A DNA stretch of 64,000 nt from Ruminiclostridium hungatei (GTDB lineage Bacteria > Bacillota > Clostridia > Acetivibrionales > DSM-1351), in assembly GCF_002051585.1 (NCBI RefSeq), contig NZ_MZGX01000014.1:62001-126000 (forward strand). Reading direction: 5' to 3'. The notes under the pieces were generated by a model. The model did not search any database and had not been told where the DNA came from. It worked only from the letters and a program-made list of their open reading frames with translations. A program made the position numbers and the translations under genes. Shown one piece after another: positions 1-8,095 of the stretch. Positions within the stretch are counted from its first letter, which is position 1; each line of letters starts with the position of its first letter.

Positions 1-588
1 GCTTGTGGAAGCATGGTTGTTGATATGGGCGGAGGTACCACAGATATAGCCGTCATATCTCTCGGCGGAACTGTTGTGAGTACTTCCATAAAGGTTGCCG
101 GAGACAAATTTGACGAGGCGATTGTAAGGTATATGCGCAAAAAGCACAATATAATGATAGGCGAAAGAACTGCCGAGGAGCTCAAAATCAACATTGGCAC
201 AGTTTTCCCCAGAGTTCAGGAAGTGACTATGGACATAAGAGGGCGAAACCTGATTTCCGGTCTCCCGAAAACCATAACCATATCGTCCACTGAAATGATG
301 GAGGCGCTTGAGGAACCTATCTCCAGTGTTGTTGAAGCCGTTCACTCGGTATTGGAGCGCACGCCGCCGGAATTAGCCGCCGACATTAGCGACAGGGGTA
401 TAGTGATGACCGGGGGAGGAAGCCTGATATACGGACTTGATAAGCTCCTTCAGGAAAAAACCGGTATAAATGTCATCATAGCGGATGATTCCATATCCTG
501 TGTGGCGCTGGGAACAGGGAAGGCGCTGGACAACATAGAAGCAATTGAAGAAACCGCCTTGTCTGAAAGCAGGGGCAACAGGAGGTAA
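1..588 (+). CDS. MreB/Mbl rod-shape determining protein, C-terminal part (partial at left edge)
   Basis: The reading frame is open from base 1, so the start lies outside the window; 195 codons plus stop are present. MreB-type proteins are bacterial actins that polymerise under the membrane and guide lateral cell-wall synthesis. Visible are the actin-fold phosphate-2 loop VVDMGGGTTDIAVISLGG and the later adenosine-loop motif GIVMTGGGSLIYGLD. The next two genes are FlgF/FlgG-family flagellar proteins, the same arrangement as mbl-flhO-flhP in Bacillus subtilis, which favours Mbl. MreB and Mbl paralogues cannot be separated from the C-terminal half alone. Confidence 0.93.
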   Translation, partial: ACGSMVVDMGGGTTDIAVISLGGTVVSTSIKVAGDKFDEAIVRYMRKKHNIMIGERTAEELKINIGTVFPRVQEVTMDIRGRNLISGLPKTITISSTEMMEALEEPISSVVEAVHSVLERTPPELAADISDRGIVMTGGGSLIYGLDKLLQEKTGINVIIADDSISCVALGTGKALDNIEAIEETALSESRGNRR

Positions 589-710
589 ATTGAATATATG
601 AAGAGTTGGCTTTGGAAATATAAGCCGGCTCTTTTTTATATAATTTGTATTAAGTAAACATGGCATAATACCGATAATTAATTGATGACTTTTATACGAG
701 GAGATTTCTC

Positions 711-1499
711 ATGATTAGAGGTTTATATACTTCTGCATGGAGTATGATTGCAAACAGCAAAAAGATGGATGTCATTACAAATAACCTGGCCAATGTGAAT
801 ACCGCAGGTTACAAAAAGGACACCGTGGTTTTTGAAAGCTTTCCGGAGCTTTTGACCAAGAGGATCAATGATTCCAAAAATTCGTCCAATATTGGTTCTA
901 TGGAGCTTAGCAGCGATGTGGGTGAGATATATACATATTTTACTCAAGGCCAGTTAAACCAGACCAACAACAGGATGGACATTGCCATAAGCGATGACAA
1001 CAGAGGTGAGAAAGCAAGTCCGGCTTTTTTTGCAATCGGTGTGCTTGACCCTTCGGATAACAACAATATAAAAGAGTACTATACAAAGGACGGCTCCTTT
1101 GTGTTAAATTCAAATAACCAGTTGGTTACCAGGGACGGTAATTTCGTTCTGGGGCAGAATGGCCCTGTAACACTGGAACCTGGTGAATTTGCTGTAGATG
1201 ACAGCGGAAATATCGTTCAAAACGGTGTTGTAATAGATGCACTCAGGATAACTCAGTTCAGTGATGCCACACAGCTTCGCAAATTCCGGGACAACCTGAT
1301 AGAGAATTCCGGAAGTGAAACCTCGGCTTTTACCGGGAAGGTTATGCAGGGCTTCAGTGAGGAATCAAATGTTAACGTTATAGATGAAATGGTAGATATG
1401 ATTACTGTAATGAGGGCATATGAAGCAAACCAAAAGCTGCTTCAGTCTCAGGATTCCCTGCTTGAAAAGGCTGTTAATGAAGTGGGAGTTGTAAGATAA
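711..1499 (+). CDS. Flagellar hook-basal body protein, FlhO/FlgF type
   Basis: 262 aa, built like a flagellar rod/hook protein. The N-terminal rod motif (residues 1-45, with ITNNLANVNTAGYKKD) forms the axial alpha-helix. The C-terminal motif (about 220-262, with DEMVDMITVMRAYEANQKLL) closes the coiled bundle, and the middle is more variable. It would be a distal or proximal rod subunit exported by the flagellar type III system. The ATG at 711 follows CGAGGAG with good spacing. It lies between the actin gene and a second paralogue, so it is probably FlhO of the flhO-flhP pair. The exact rod position is inferred from synteny. Confidence 0.88.
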   Translation: MIRGLYTSAWSMIANSKKMDVITNNLANVNTAGYKKDTVVFESFPELLTKRINDSKNSSNIGSMELSSDVGEIYTYFTQGQLNQTNNRMDIAISDDNRGEKASPAFFAIGVLDPSDNNNIKEYYTKDGSFVLNSNNQLVTRDGNFVLGQNGPVTLEPGEFAVDDSGNIVQNGVVIDALRITQFSDATQLRKFRDNLIENSGSETSAFTGKVMQGFSEESNVNVIDEMVDMITVMRAYEANQKLLQSQDSLLEKAVNEVGVVR

Positions 1500-1609
1500 G
1501 AAATGTCTTTGTGATTTTTTTATGAATTATTTGAGGCTTGCCAACAGGTACATGGACACTATTAATTGGAACAATGTACACTTATGTTTCCTTCAGGAGG
1601 ATTAAAACT

Positions 1610-2422
1610 ATGATGAGAGCTTTATGGACAGCGGGTTCAGGTATGAAAGCCCAGCAGTTTAATGTGGATGTGATTTCAAATAACCTGGCCAATGTGAATA
1701 CAACCGGCTATAAAAAAGAAAGAGCAGAGTTTAAAGATCTCCTGTATGAGACAATGAGCAGGGCATATGTGCTGGACAGCAGCGGAAAGCCTGTGAACTT
1801 ACAGGTTGGACATGGAACTGCTGTAAATGCTACCGTTAGAAATTTTGAGTCGGGCAATGTTGACAAAACCGATTCACCGTTGGATTTTGCCATAGAGGGA
1901 GAAGGCTTCTTCACCATACTAGGTTCTGACAGTGTCATAAGATATACCAGAGACGGTTCCTTTAAAATAAGTGTTACAGAGGATGGAATGAGAAAGCTGA
2001 CAACCTCCGACGGATATTCAGTACTGGATGATACCGAACAGGAAATTGTTTTTGATTCAGATGTGGACATAACAAGCCTGATAGTGGATTCACAGGGGCA
2101 GATCAGCTATAAGAATGCGGAAGGTGAGACAGTTGCCATGGGACAGAATATGGGACTGGTCCACTTCCCAAACAAGTATGCCCTGGAGGCGGTGGGAAAG
2201 AATCTGTTTGAGAGGAATTCAGCAACCGGAGAGCCTGTTCAGGCAAGTCAGGATACAACCGGTAAAAGCACTATCTCACAGTACTATCTTGAAGCCTCAA
2301 ATGTATCGGTGGTGGATGAAATGGTAAAGCTTATAGTAGCCCAGAGAGCGTATGAGGTCAGTTCAAAAGCCATACAGCAGTCTGACGATATGCTTCAGAT
2401 AGCAAATAATCTTAAGAGATAA
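1610..2422 (+). CDS. Flagellar basal-body rod protein, FlhP/FlgG type
   Basis: 270 aa from the ATG at 1610, which follows CAGGAGG (1595-1600) at about 9 bases; the frame is open further upstream but without a ribosome-binding site. It carries the N-terminal rod motif VISNNLANVNTTGYKKE, the FlgG/FlgE-type central domain (SPLDFAIEGEGFFTILG) and the C-terminal motif VDEMVKLIVAQRAYEVSSKA. FlgG-family proteins build the distal rod of the flagellum. The start MMRALWTAGSGM is typical of FlgG. It is a paralogue of the preceding gene and is followed by a rod-binding protein, forming a short flagellar operon. Confidence 0.9.
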   Translation: MMRALWTAGSGMKAQQFNVDVISNNLANVNTTGYKKERAEFKDLLYETMSRAYVLDSSGKPVNLQVGHGTAVNATVRNFESGNVDKTDSPLDFAIEGEGFFTILGSDSVIRYTRDGSFKISVTEDGMRKLTTSDGYSVLDDTEQEIVFDSDVDITSLIVDSQGQISYKNAEGETVAMGQNMGLVHFPNKYALEAVGKNLFERNSATGEPVQASQDTTGKSTISQYYLEASNVSVVDEMVKLIVAQRAYEVSSKAIQQSDDMLQIANNLKR

Positions 2423-2533
2423 GCAGTATTAAAGGAATCAGTTCATATATAAAGAATAAAGGTATAAAGGATAAAGTCAAAATACCATTCTTGGTGTGAA
2501 ATATTTGTTTTTGCACACGGACAGGAGAATTTC

Positions 2534-2932
2534 ATGGGAATAGGCGGAATAGATGTAAATGCCAAAAGCCTGGTTGACAGTGCACAGGTTAATCGAACCG
2601 GAGCAAAAGCTGACAGCTTTGAGAAACGATTGAAGGAAGCAGCCCAAAAAGGTGACGACGCGCAATTAAAGCAGGTCTGCAAAGAGTTTGAAGGTATTTT
2701 TCTGAATATGATGTACAAGCAGATGAAGGCTACAGTACCAAAATCCGATTATTTGCAGAGCGATTACGGTACCGAAATGTACGATACCATGATGGATGAA
2801 ACTCTTGTGGAAGTTATGTCACAGAAGGGCATCGGATTGGGGGACTATATGTACAAGCAGTTGGCAAGGCAGTATTTAAAGACCGACAGTTCGGAAGAAG
2901 CTTCCGGAGGAGTGGTTGATGAAAAAAAGTAA
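2534..2932 (+). CDS. FlgJ-type rod-binding protein (no muramidase domain)
   Basis: 132 aa. Residues 45-110 match the rod-binding domain of FlgJ (core CKEFEGIFLNMMYKQMKATV and DETLVEVMSQKGIGLGDYMYKQL). In Proteobacteria FlgJ is a rod-assembly scaffold fused to a muramidase; here only the scaffold part exists, as is usual in Firmicutes. It follows the two rod genes, so it likely caps or scaffolds rod assembly in the same operon. ATG at 2534 follows ACAGGAGA. Its 3' end overlaps the start of the next gene by about 14 bases. Confidence 0.88.
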   Translation: MGIGGIDVNAKSLVDSAQVNRTGAKADSFEKRLKEAAQKGDDAQLKQVCKEFEGIFLNMMYKQMKATVPKSDYLQSDYGTEMYDTMMDETLVEVMSQKGIGLGDYMYKQLARQYLKTDSSEEASGGVVDEKK

Positions 2933-4094
2933 TCATAAATTGATTATAATTATAGTTCTGATTGGGTTATTGACATTGTCCTTCATATTCTTTCATGCAG
3001 GACAATTTTTATTTTTCAGGGAAAACTTGCAGCCGGCAGGAGCGGATACCACGGCCGGGGACACGGAAAGCGGAGATTTGCCTTCCGGCAGGACAGACCC
3101 TCTGCCATTGGAGTATAAACATATTTCTACCGTTATCAGCGGGTATAGACAGGAAATATTTACACTGGAGTTTGATCCCTCGGACCACAGGATTGAATTC
3201 AAGCCTGTTTTATCCTATGACAATGTATTTGGCTTTGAGAAACTATCTGAAATTTCCGCGAGAACAGGTGCATATGCAGCCATAAACGGGGGCTTTAGCT
3301 ATGAATATGGGGATCCGGTGGGAATGGCTGCGGTGGATGGGAAACTGCTGATGGCTGCAACGGGCTATGATCCGGTGTTTATTATGGACAAGTCAGGGGC
3401 GAGGTTTGAAAAAATTACTTCTGTAATGTCATTTTTATTTAAAAATGAAAGTATAAGTATAAATAAGCTGAACCGTTCGGGGAAGGATGGAAATATAATA
3501 CTGTACACAAGTGATTATGGCTCTACAAACAGGGCGGAAGTCAAAAACACTTCCGTACGGGTCCGGAACGGTATTGTAACAGATGTATATTATGATGCGG
3601 TTCAGGTGGGACTGACAAAGGACACCCAGCTTGTCAGTTTTTTCGGGAAAAAGGCCACACTGCCCGGAGAACTGGGAATAAAAGCCGGTGACCCATTGAG
3701 TATAAAAATACTGCCCGACCTTGGAACTGCATATCAGGCCTTCAGCTTCGGCAGCATGCTGGTCAAAGGAGGCAAGGCGGTTGTTCCCGAAAATGACAGG
3801 TGGGCAGGTACTTTGCTGAACAGGGACCCGAGAACTGCGGTAGGTATAATGGCCGACGGCCGCCTGTTGCTTATTGTAGCCGACGGAAGACAGCCGGGCT
3901 ACAGTACCGGACTCACCGGCAAGGAACTTGCAGAGTATATGATAAAGCTGGGTGTAGAAGAGGCCGCCATGCTGGATGGGGGAGCAAGCTCTCAGATGCT
4001 TGTGGAGGGAACCCTTAAAAACAGGCCTTCGGACAGAGGAATGGAGCGCCCTGTGGCATCTGCCTTCATAATAAGAATAAAGGACGGGCCATAA
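2919..4094 (+). CDS. Secreted phosphodiester glycosidase (NAGPA/DUF2233 family)
   Basis: 391 aa from the ATG at 2919, eight bases after GGAGG; an in-frame TTG lies just upstream at 2916. Residues 5-28 form a signal anchor (LIIIIVLIGLLTLSFIFF). The rest resembles the phosphodiester glycosidase domain: AAINGGFSY near residue 125, RDPRTAVGI, and the signature MLDGGASSQM near 355. Relatives remove GlcNAc from phosphodiesters or act on exopolysaccharide and teichoic-acid-like polymers outside the cell. The substrate here is unknown. It overlaps the FlgJ gene, so it is probably co-transcribed with the flagellar genes without necessarily sharing their function. Confidence 0.82.
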   Translation: MKKSNHKLIIIIVLIGLLTLSFIFFHAGQFLFFRENLQPAGADTTAGDTESGDLPSGRTDPLPLEYKHISTVISGYRQEIFTLEFDPSDHRIEFKPVLSYDNVFGFEKLSEISARTGAYAAINGGFSYEYGDPVGMAAVDGKLLMAATGYDPVFIMDKSGARFEKITSVMSFLFKNESISINKLNRSGKDGNIILYTSDYGSTNRAEVKNTSVRVRNGIVTDVYYDAVQVGLTKDTQLVSFFGKKATLPGELGIKAGDPLSIKILPDLGTAYQAFSFGSMLVKGGKAVVPENDRWAGTLLNRDPRTAVGIMADGRLLLIVADGRQPGYSTGLTGKELAEYMIKLGVEEAAMLDGGASSQMLVEGTLKNRPSDRGMERPVASAFIIRIKDGP

Positions 4095-4108
4095 ATAAAT
4101 TTATTTTC

Positions 4109-4133
4109 AACTTTAAAAAGGATTTTTAAAGTT
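4109..4133. terminator. Hairpin between the glycosidase gene and fabZ
   Basis: An 11-bp perfect A/T-rich stem (AACTTTAAAAA / TTTTTAAAGTT) with a 3-base loop follows the glycosidase stop. It has no long T run afterwards, so termination is plausible but weak. Confidence 0.4.
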
Positions 4134-4225
4134 GCTGTAGAATATATTACCAGGTCATAATTTATGCTTCCGGCTATTTGGAAAAAGCCGGTGCATTCAA
4201 CAATTAAATCGAGAGGTGCCGGATT

Positions 4226-4654
4226 ATGCTTGATATTAAACAGATAAAAGAAATTCTTCCCCACAGATACCCGTTTTTACTGGTAGATAAGATAATAGAA
4301 TTGGAGCCTGGAAAAAAAGCTGTAGGAATAAAGAATGTTACTGTGAATGAGCCATTTTTTCAGGGGCATTTTCCTGAGTTTCCCATAATGCCCGGAGTGC
4401 TTATTGTGGAAGCCTTGGCGCAGACAGCGGGAATAGCGGTTGCAGTGCTGGAGGAGAACAAGGGCAAGCTTGGAGTTTTTGCCGGTATTGACGGGCTTAA
4501 ATTCAAGTACCAGGTACAGCCTGGAGATGTGCTGAGGCTTGAGGCCGAAATACTGCTGACGAAGCTGGGGGTAACCAAGGCCAAGGTCAGGGCGGCGGTG
4601 GGCGATAAGGTTGCCGCGGAGGGAGAAATAAAGCTTGCAATGACCAAGGGCTGA
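4226..4654 (+). CDS. fabZ: 3-hydroxyacyl-[acyl-carrier-protein] dehydratase FabZ
   Basis: 142 aa, the full family length. It dehydrates 3-hydroxyacyl-ACP to trans-2-enoyl-ACP in fatty-acid elongation, in the cytoplasm. Diagnostic motifs are [13 protein letters not shown] at the N-terminus, the hot-dog helix with catalytic His ([15 protein letters not shown]) and catalytic Glu ([11 protein letters not shown]). ATG at 4226 follows GAGGTG. It stands apart from other fatty-acid genes. Downstream it converges with murC across a strong hairpin. Confidence 0.96.
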   Translation: MLDIKQIKEILPHRYPFLLVDKIIELEPGKKAVGIKNVTVNEPFFQGHFPEFPIMPGVLIVEALAQTAGIAVAVLEENKGKLGVFAGIDGLKFKYQVQPGDVLRLEAEILLTKLGVTKAKVRAAVGDKVAAEGEIKLAMTKG

Positions 4655-4743
4655 ATATATGGGTAAAGGCCAAAAATAATTAATTCAATTTTATAGTTGT
4701 GATAGTGCTCGAGTATAAATAGAATCAATGGGAAGCATGCTTA

Positions 4744-4793
4744 AAAGAACTTACTGAAATTGTTGCGAATCTTATAATTTCAGTAAGTTCTTT
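4744..4793. terminator. Bidirectional hairpin between fabZ and murC
   Basis: An 18-bp perfect inverted repeat (AAAGAACTTACTGAAATT and its complement) with a 14-base loop lies between convergent genes fabZ (+) and murC (-). A-rich and T-rich flanks on the two sides suit termination in both directions. Confidence 0.75.
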
Positions 4794-4851
4794 GTGTGCA
4801 GCCATAGATTTTATTCTGTACGGGAGTACCAATAAATATATTGTAATTGAA

Positions 4852-6255
4852 TTATTTGTTTGCCCTCAGATTCAGAAACATTTCGCCGCATCTCACTATG
4901 TCTCCCGCTCCCATTGTAAGTATGAGATCCCCGGATTCTGCATTTTTGTCCAGAAACTGAGCTATCTCCTGAAAGTCTCCCATATACAAGGCATTACCGC
5001 CCTGCTCGCATATTTTTTCAGCCAGCATTCCGGAGTGAACGTCTCCCGGATCCTTCTCCCGGGCGGCGTAAATATCTGTAACTATAATGTTGTCAGCATT
5101 TCCAAAGGCCTGGGAAAATTCATCCATAAAGGCTTTTGTCCTGGTATAGGTGTGAGGTTGAAAAACACACCAGATTTTATTGTGTACCGTATTGGCCGCA
5201 GCATTCAGTGTTGCTTTTACTTCCGAGGGATGATGGGCATAGTCATCAACTACCTTTATGTCGTCAACCAGACCCTTGAGCTCAAATCTCTTATGACTGC
5301 CTCCGAACTTCAGGAGGCCGGCGGCAATGTCCTCCATGCTGCAGCCGCAGGTATGGCATGCAGCTATGGCAGCAAGTGCGTTGCTGGCGTTGTGCGGTCC
5401 GGGTACGGAGAGAGAAACAGCGCCCAGCAGGCTTCCTTCCTTGAAGACTTCAAAGGATGCGCAGCCCGACTGATTGTATGTGATGTTTTTGGCTGTCCAG
5501 GTGGCCTGGGGATTCTTTACACCGTAAGTAATCTTGTTGCAGTTTTTGCCGCTGATGACCGAAAGAGTATTTTCATCATCGGCGCAGGCTATAACATAGC
5601 CGTCAGGCGGAACCAGGGAAATAAATGTGCCGAAGGTGTCCTTTATATGCTGTAAATCTCTGAAGTAGTCCACATGGTCTACTTCAATGTTTAATATAAC
5701 AGCCATAAAGGGAAAGAATTTTAGAAAGCTGCCGTAATATTCACAGGCTTCGGTTATAAAATACTGTGAGTTGCCAATCCGCGTATTGCCGCCGATACAG
5801 TCCAGCTCCCCTCCTATATGTGCCGTAGGATCGGTTCCGGCTTCAAGCATTATTGTTGTAATCATAGAGGTGGTGGTGGTTTTTCCGTGGGTTCCTGAAA
5901 CTGCTATGCCGAAAGAATGGCGCTTCATAATAAGTCCCAGCAGCTCCGCCCTGTCAATTACCGGAATGCCCGATTGCCTGGCACGGAGCATTTCAGGGTT
6001 ATCCTCCTTTACAGCTACCGTAAAAACCACCAGATCCGGATTTGCAATGTTTTCGGAACTGTGGCCTATGAAAATCTGCGCTCCTTTATTTTCAAGCTTC
6101 TGAGTTGCTTTTGAAGATTTTATATCCGAGCCGGATACCTTGTAACCCTGGCTCAGCAGTATTTCTGCCAGGCCACTCATGCTTGAGCCGCCTATGCCTA
6201 TAAAATGTACGTATTTAATATTTTCGGAATCTAAAAGGTTTAAACAATTAATCAA
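4852..6255 (-). CDS. murC: UDP-N-acetylmuramate--L-alanine ligase MurC
   Basis: 467 aa, normal length. It adds L-alanine to UDP-MurNAc using ATP, the first peptide step of peptidoglycan synthesis, in the cytoplasm. Domains in order: N-terminal UDP-binding Rossmann fold (HFIGIGGSSMSGLAEIL), central ATPase domain with P-loop SGTHGKTTTTSM and the HVDYF motif, and a C-terminal ligase domain (YAHHPSEV, FQPHTYTRT). It is a single gene on the minus strand, divergent from purR and convergent with fabZ. Reading of the complement shows an AAGGAG-like site just before the ATG. Confidence 0.96.
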   Translation of the reverse strand: MINCLNLLDSENIKYVHFIGIGGSSMSGLAEILLSQGYKVSGSDIKSSKATQKLENKGAQIFIGHSSENIANPDLVVFTVAVKEDNPEMLRARQSGIPVIDRAELLGLIMKRHSFGIAVSGTHGKTTTTSMITTIMLEAGTDPTAHIGGELDCIGGNTRIGNSQYFITEACEYYGSFLKFFPFMAVILNIEVDHVDYFRDLQHIKDTFGTFISLVPPDGYVIACADDENTLSVISGKNCNKITYGVKNPQATWTAKNITYNQSGCASFEVFKEGSLLGAVSLSVPGPHNASNALAAIAACHTCGCSMEDIAAGLLKFGGSHKRFELKGLVDDIKVVDDYAHHPSEVKATLNAAANTVHNKIWCVFQPHTYTRTKAFMDEFSQAFGNADNIIVTDIYAAREKDPGDVHSGMLAEKICEQGGNALYMGDFQEIAQFLDKNAESGDLILTMGAGDIVRCGEMFLNLRANK

Positions 6256-6574
6256 AAGAAAACACTCCTTTGTGATATTACTATATATACTATTAAACTC
6301 GATTAAAGAGAGTTCACTGCACTATAAATTATTGCCAATTGAATTCCCGGACATAAAAATAATACCTTATTTTCTTCCAAATGTAAAAGGAATAAAATTG
6401 TGCGCCGGCAGGAAAAATATATGGTGGTAATATTATATGACCTGTAATTTAAAAATATTTTTTAAATATCCCATATAATTATATTTTTCCGAATATTAAT
6501 AACAATTTGAGTTTTATTATTCTATGTTTTATTGTATAATGATTATTAATGTAAAAATATTGTGGGGAGATAAC
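6256..6574. promoter_or_regulatory. Divergent murC/purR intergenic region with possible Pur box
   Basis: 319 bases, A/T-rich, between divergent genes. A TATAAT (about 6534-6539) lies 35 bases before the purR start. ATTTTTCCGAATATT (about 6483-6497) resembles the PurR box AWWWCCGAACWWT, compatible with PurR autoregulation. No second inverted box is obvious. No small ORF with a ribosome-binding site was seen. Confidence 0.4.
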
Positions 6575-7384
6575 ATGGATAAAATCCAAAGAAATGAAAG
6601 ACTTGCGGTAATCATCAAAACCTTGTGCGATCATCCGAATAAGGTTTTTACCCTGGGGTATTTCTCTGAAATGTTCGGCTCGGCCAAATCTACAATCAGC
6701 GAAGACCTGGACCTGTTGCAAAAGACCTTTGACAAAAACAAGCTGGGAAATATCTGCACTATTTCAGGAGCTTCCGGCGGAGTGAAATATGTGCCTTATA
6801 TAAGTGAAAAGGATATGCAGATAACTTTGAAAGAACTGTCCAGGGAGCTTTCGAATCCTGAGAGGGTTTTGCCGGGAGGCTATCTGTACATGCTGGACAT
6901 CATATATAATCCGCAATGGGTTAACAAGATAGCTATGATGTTTGCCAGCAGGTTTTCGCAGCTTGAGCTGGACTGCGTAATAACAGTTGAAACAAAAGGA
7001 ATTCCGCTGGCATTTGCTACTGCCCAATATCTGGATGTACCGCTGGTGATTGTGCGTCATTACAATGAAGCAACAGACGGTGCATCGGTAAACATAAATT
7101 ATGTATCGGCTTCGGCTAAGAAGATTCAGACGATGGTACTGCCAATGAAGTCGTTGAAAAGGAATTCCAAACTTTTGTTTATTGATGACTTCATGAAGGG
7201 CGGTGGAACCTCCAAAGGCATTATCGAGATGGCAAACCAGTTTGACAGTGAAGTTGTGGGCATCGGCGTCCTTATTGAAACAAATCAGCCTAATAAGAAG
7301 CTGGTGGGAAACTATTACTCACTGGTAACCTTAAATGCCGATTTGCAGGAAAATACCACTATTGATATAAAGCCAAATATATAG
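6575..7384 (+). CDS. purR: Pur operon repressor PurR
   Basis: 269 aa from the ATG at 6575, preceded by GGGGAGA; the longer in-frame ORF from 6524 lacks a ribosome-binding site. It has the B. subtilis-type PurR architecture: an N-terminal winged helix (residues 1-75, with FTLGYFSEMFGSAKSTISED) and a C-terminal type-I phosphoribosyltransferase-like domain with the PRPP loop LLFIDDFMKGGGTSKG. PRPP binding relieves repression of purine genes. It sits immediately before spoVG, the conserved purR-spoVG-glmU-prs order, although yabJ is absent here. Confidence 0.95.
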   Translation: MDKIQRNERLAVIIKTLCDHPNKVFTLGYFSEMFGSAKSTISEDLDLLQKTFDKNKLGNICTISGASGGVKYVPYISEKDMQITLKELSRELSNPERVLPGGYLYMLDIIYNPQWVNKIAMMFASRFSQLELDCVITVETKGIPLAFATAQYLDVPLVIVRHYNEATDGASVNINYVSASAKKIQTMVLPMKSLKRNSKLLFIDDFMKGGGTSKGIIEMANQFDSEVVGIGVLIETNQPNKKLVGNYYSLVTLNADLQENTTIDIKPNI

Positions 7385-7416
7385 CTGCATGGAAACTATG
7401 GAAGTATTATTTAATT

Positions 7417-7460
7417 AAACCTTAATTATTTGCCTGCTTTGCAAATGATTAAGGTTTTTT
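7417..7460 (+). terminator. Intrinsic terminator after purR
   Basis: Stem AAACCTTAATTATTTGC / GCAAATGATTAAGGTTT with a 7-base loop, followed by TTT. It lies 30 bases after the purR stop. Confidence 0.85.
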
Positions 7461-7586
7461 CAGTTTGAAGACCTAAAGAGGCAGTTTAAAATAACAGTAT
7501 TAAAGCCCGGTAACACGCTGTTATAAGGAAAAAGTCGAATATACCTGTAAAATAAACAAAAATAATGTAAAAATATACGCAAAAAA

Positions 7587-7613
7587 GCAGGAATATTTAC
7601 CAAAATGGCGAAT
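7587..7613 (+). promoter_or_regulatory. Probable sigma-H promoter of spoVG
   Basis: GCAGGAATAT (7587-7596) and GCGAAT (7608-7613) match the sigma-H pattern (RNAGGAWWW, 12-14 base spacer, RNNGAAT). spoVG is the classical sigma-H-dependent gene of B. subtilis, so an early-sporulation promoter is expected here. The start of transcription would be about 35 bases before the gene. Confidence 0.65.
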
Positions 7614-7654
7614 ACTTATATTAACTTAAAATATTTCTTGGAGGGTTCGTCATT

Positions 7655-7915
7655 ATGGAGATTACAGACATAAGGATCAGAAAGATTGATACCGAGGGAA
7701 AAATGAAGGCAGTTGTTTCAGTTACTTTTGATAATGAATTCGTAGTTCATGACATCAAAATAATTGAAAGCCAAAATGGATTGTTTATAGCGATGCCCAG
7801 CAGAAAGACACCGGATGGTGAATTCAGAGATATAGCTCATCCAATTAACGCAACTGCTAGAGAAAAGCTCCAAACTGCAATTTTGGCCAGTTTTGAGAGT
7901 TCATTACAAGAGTAA
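7655..7915 (+). CDS. spoVG: Septation/sporulation regulator SpoVG
   Basis: 86 aa, typical length. SpoVG is a small nucleic-acid-binding protein that affects septum formation, sporulation and many envelope genes in Firmicutes. The diagnostic N-terminus [20 protein letters not shown] and the core [20 protein letters not shown] are present. ATG at 7655 follows TTGGAGGG. The upstream DNA carries a sigma-H-like promoter. A terminator follows, so it is probably monocistronic. Confidence 0.97.
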   Translation: MEITDIRIRKIDTEGKMKAVVSVTFDNEFVVHDIKIIESQNGLFIAMPSRKTPDGEFRDIAHPINATAREKLQTAILASFESSLQE

Positions 7916-7926
7916 TCCAAGAAAAC

Positions 7927-7961
7927 TAAAAGGATACTTCAAGGAGTATTCTTTTTTTTGT
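7927..7961 (+). terminator. Intrinsic terminator after spoVG
   Basis: Stem AAAGGATACT / AGTATTCTTT (one G-T pair), loop TCAAGG, followed by a run of Ts. Confidence 0.8.
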
Positions 7962-8095
7962 GAAAAAAAGTTGATAAAATTTTTATATAAGATAAATAAA
8001 TAATATTATAATAAATTTTGTTAATGTTAATGGGTTGAAATTATTTGATAAAAATGAGAGAATATAACCTGTAAAATACAGTGGGGGCTTTGATA

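Noticed and set aside
4792-5655. 287-codon plus-strand frame inside murC
   Set aside because: MurC on the minus strand has all family motifs over this stretch; the plus-strand frame is a shadow.
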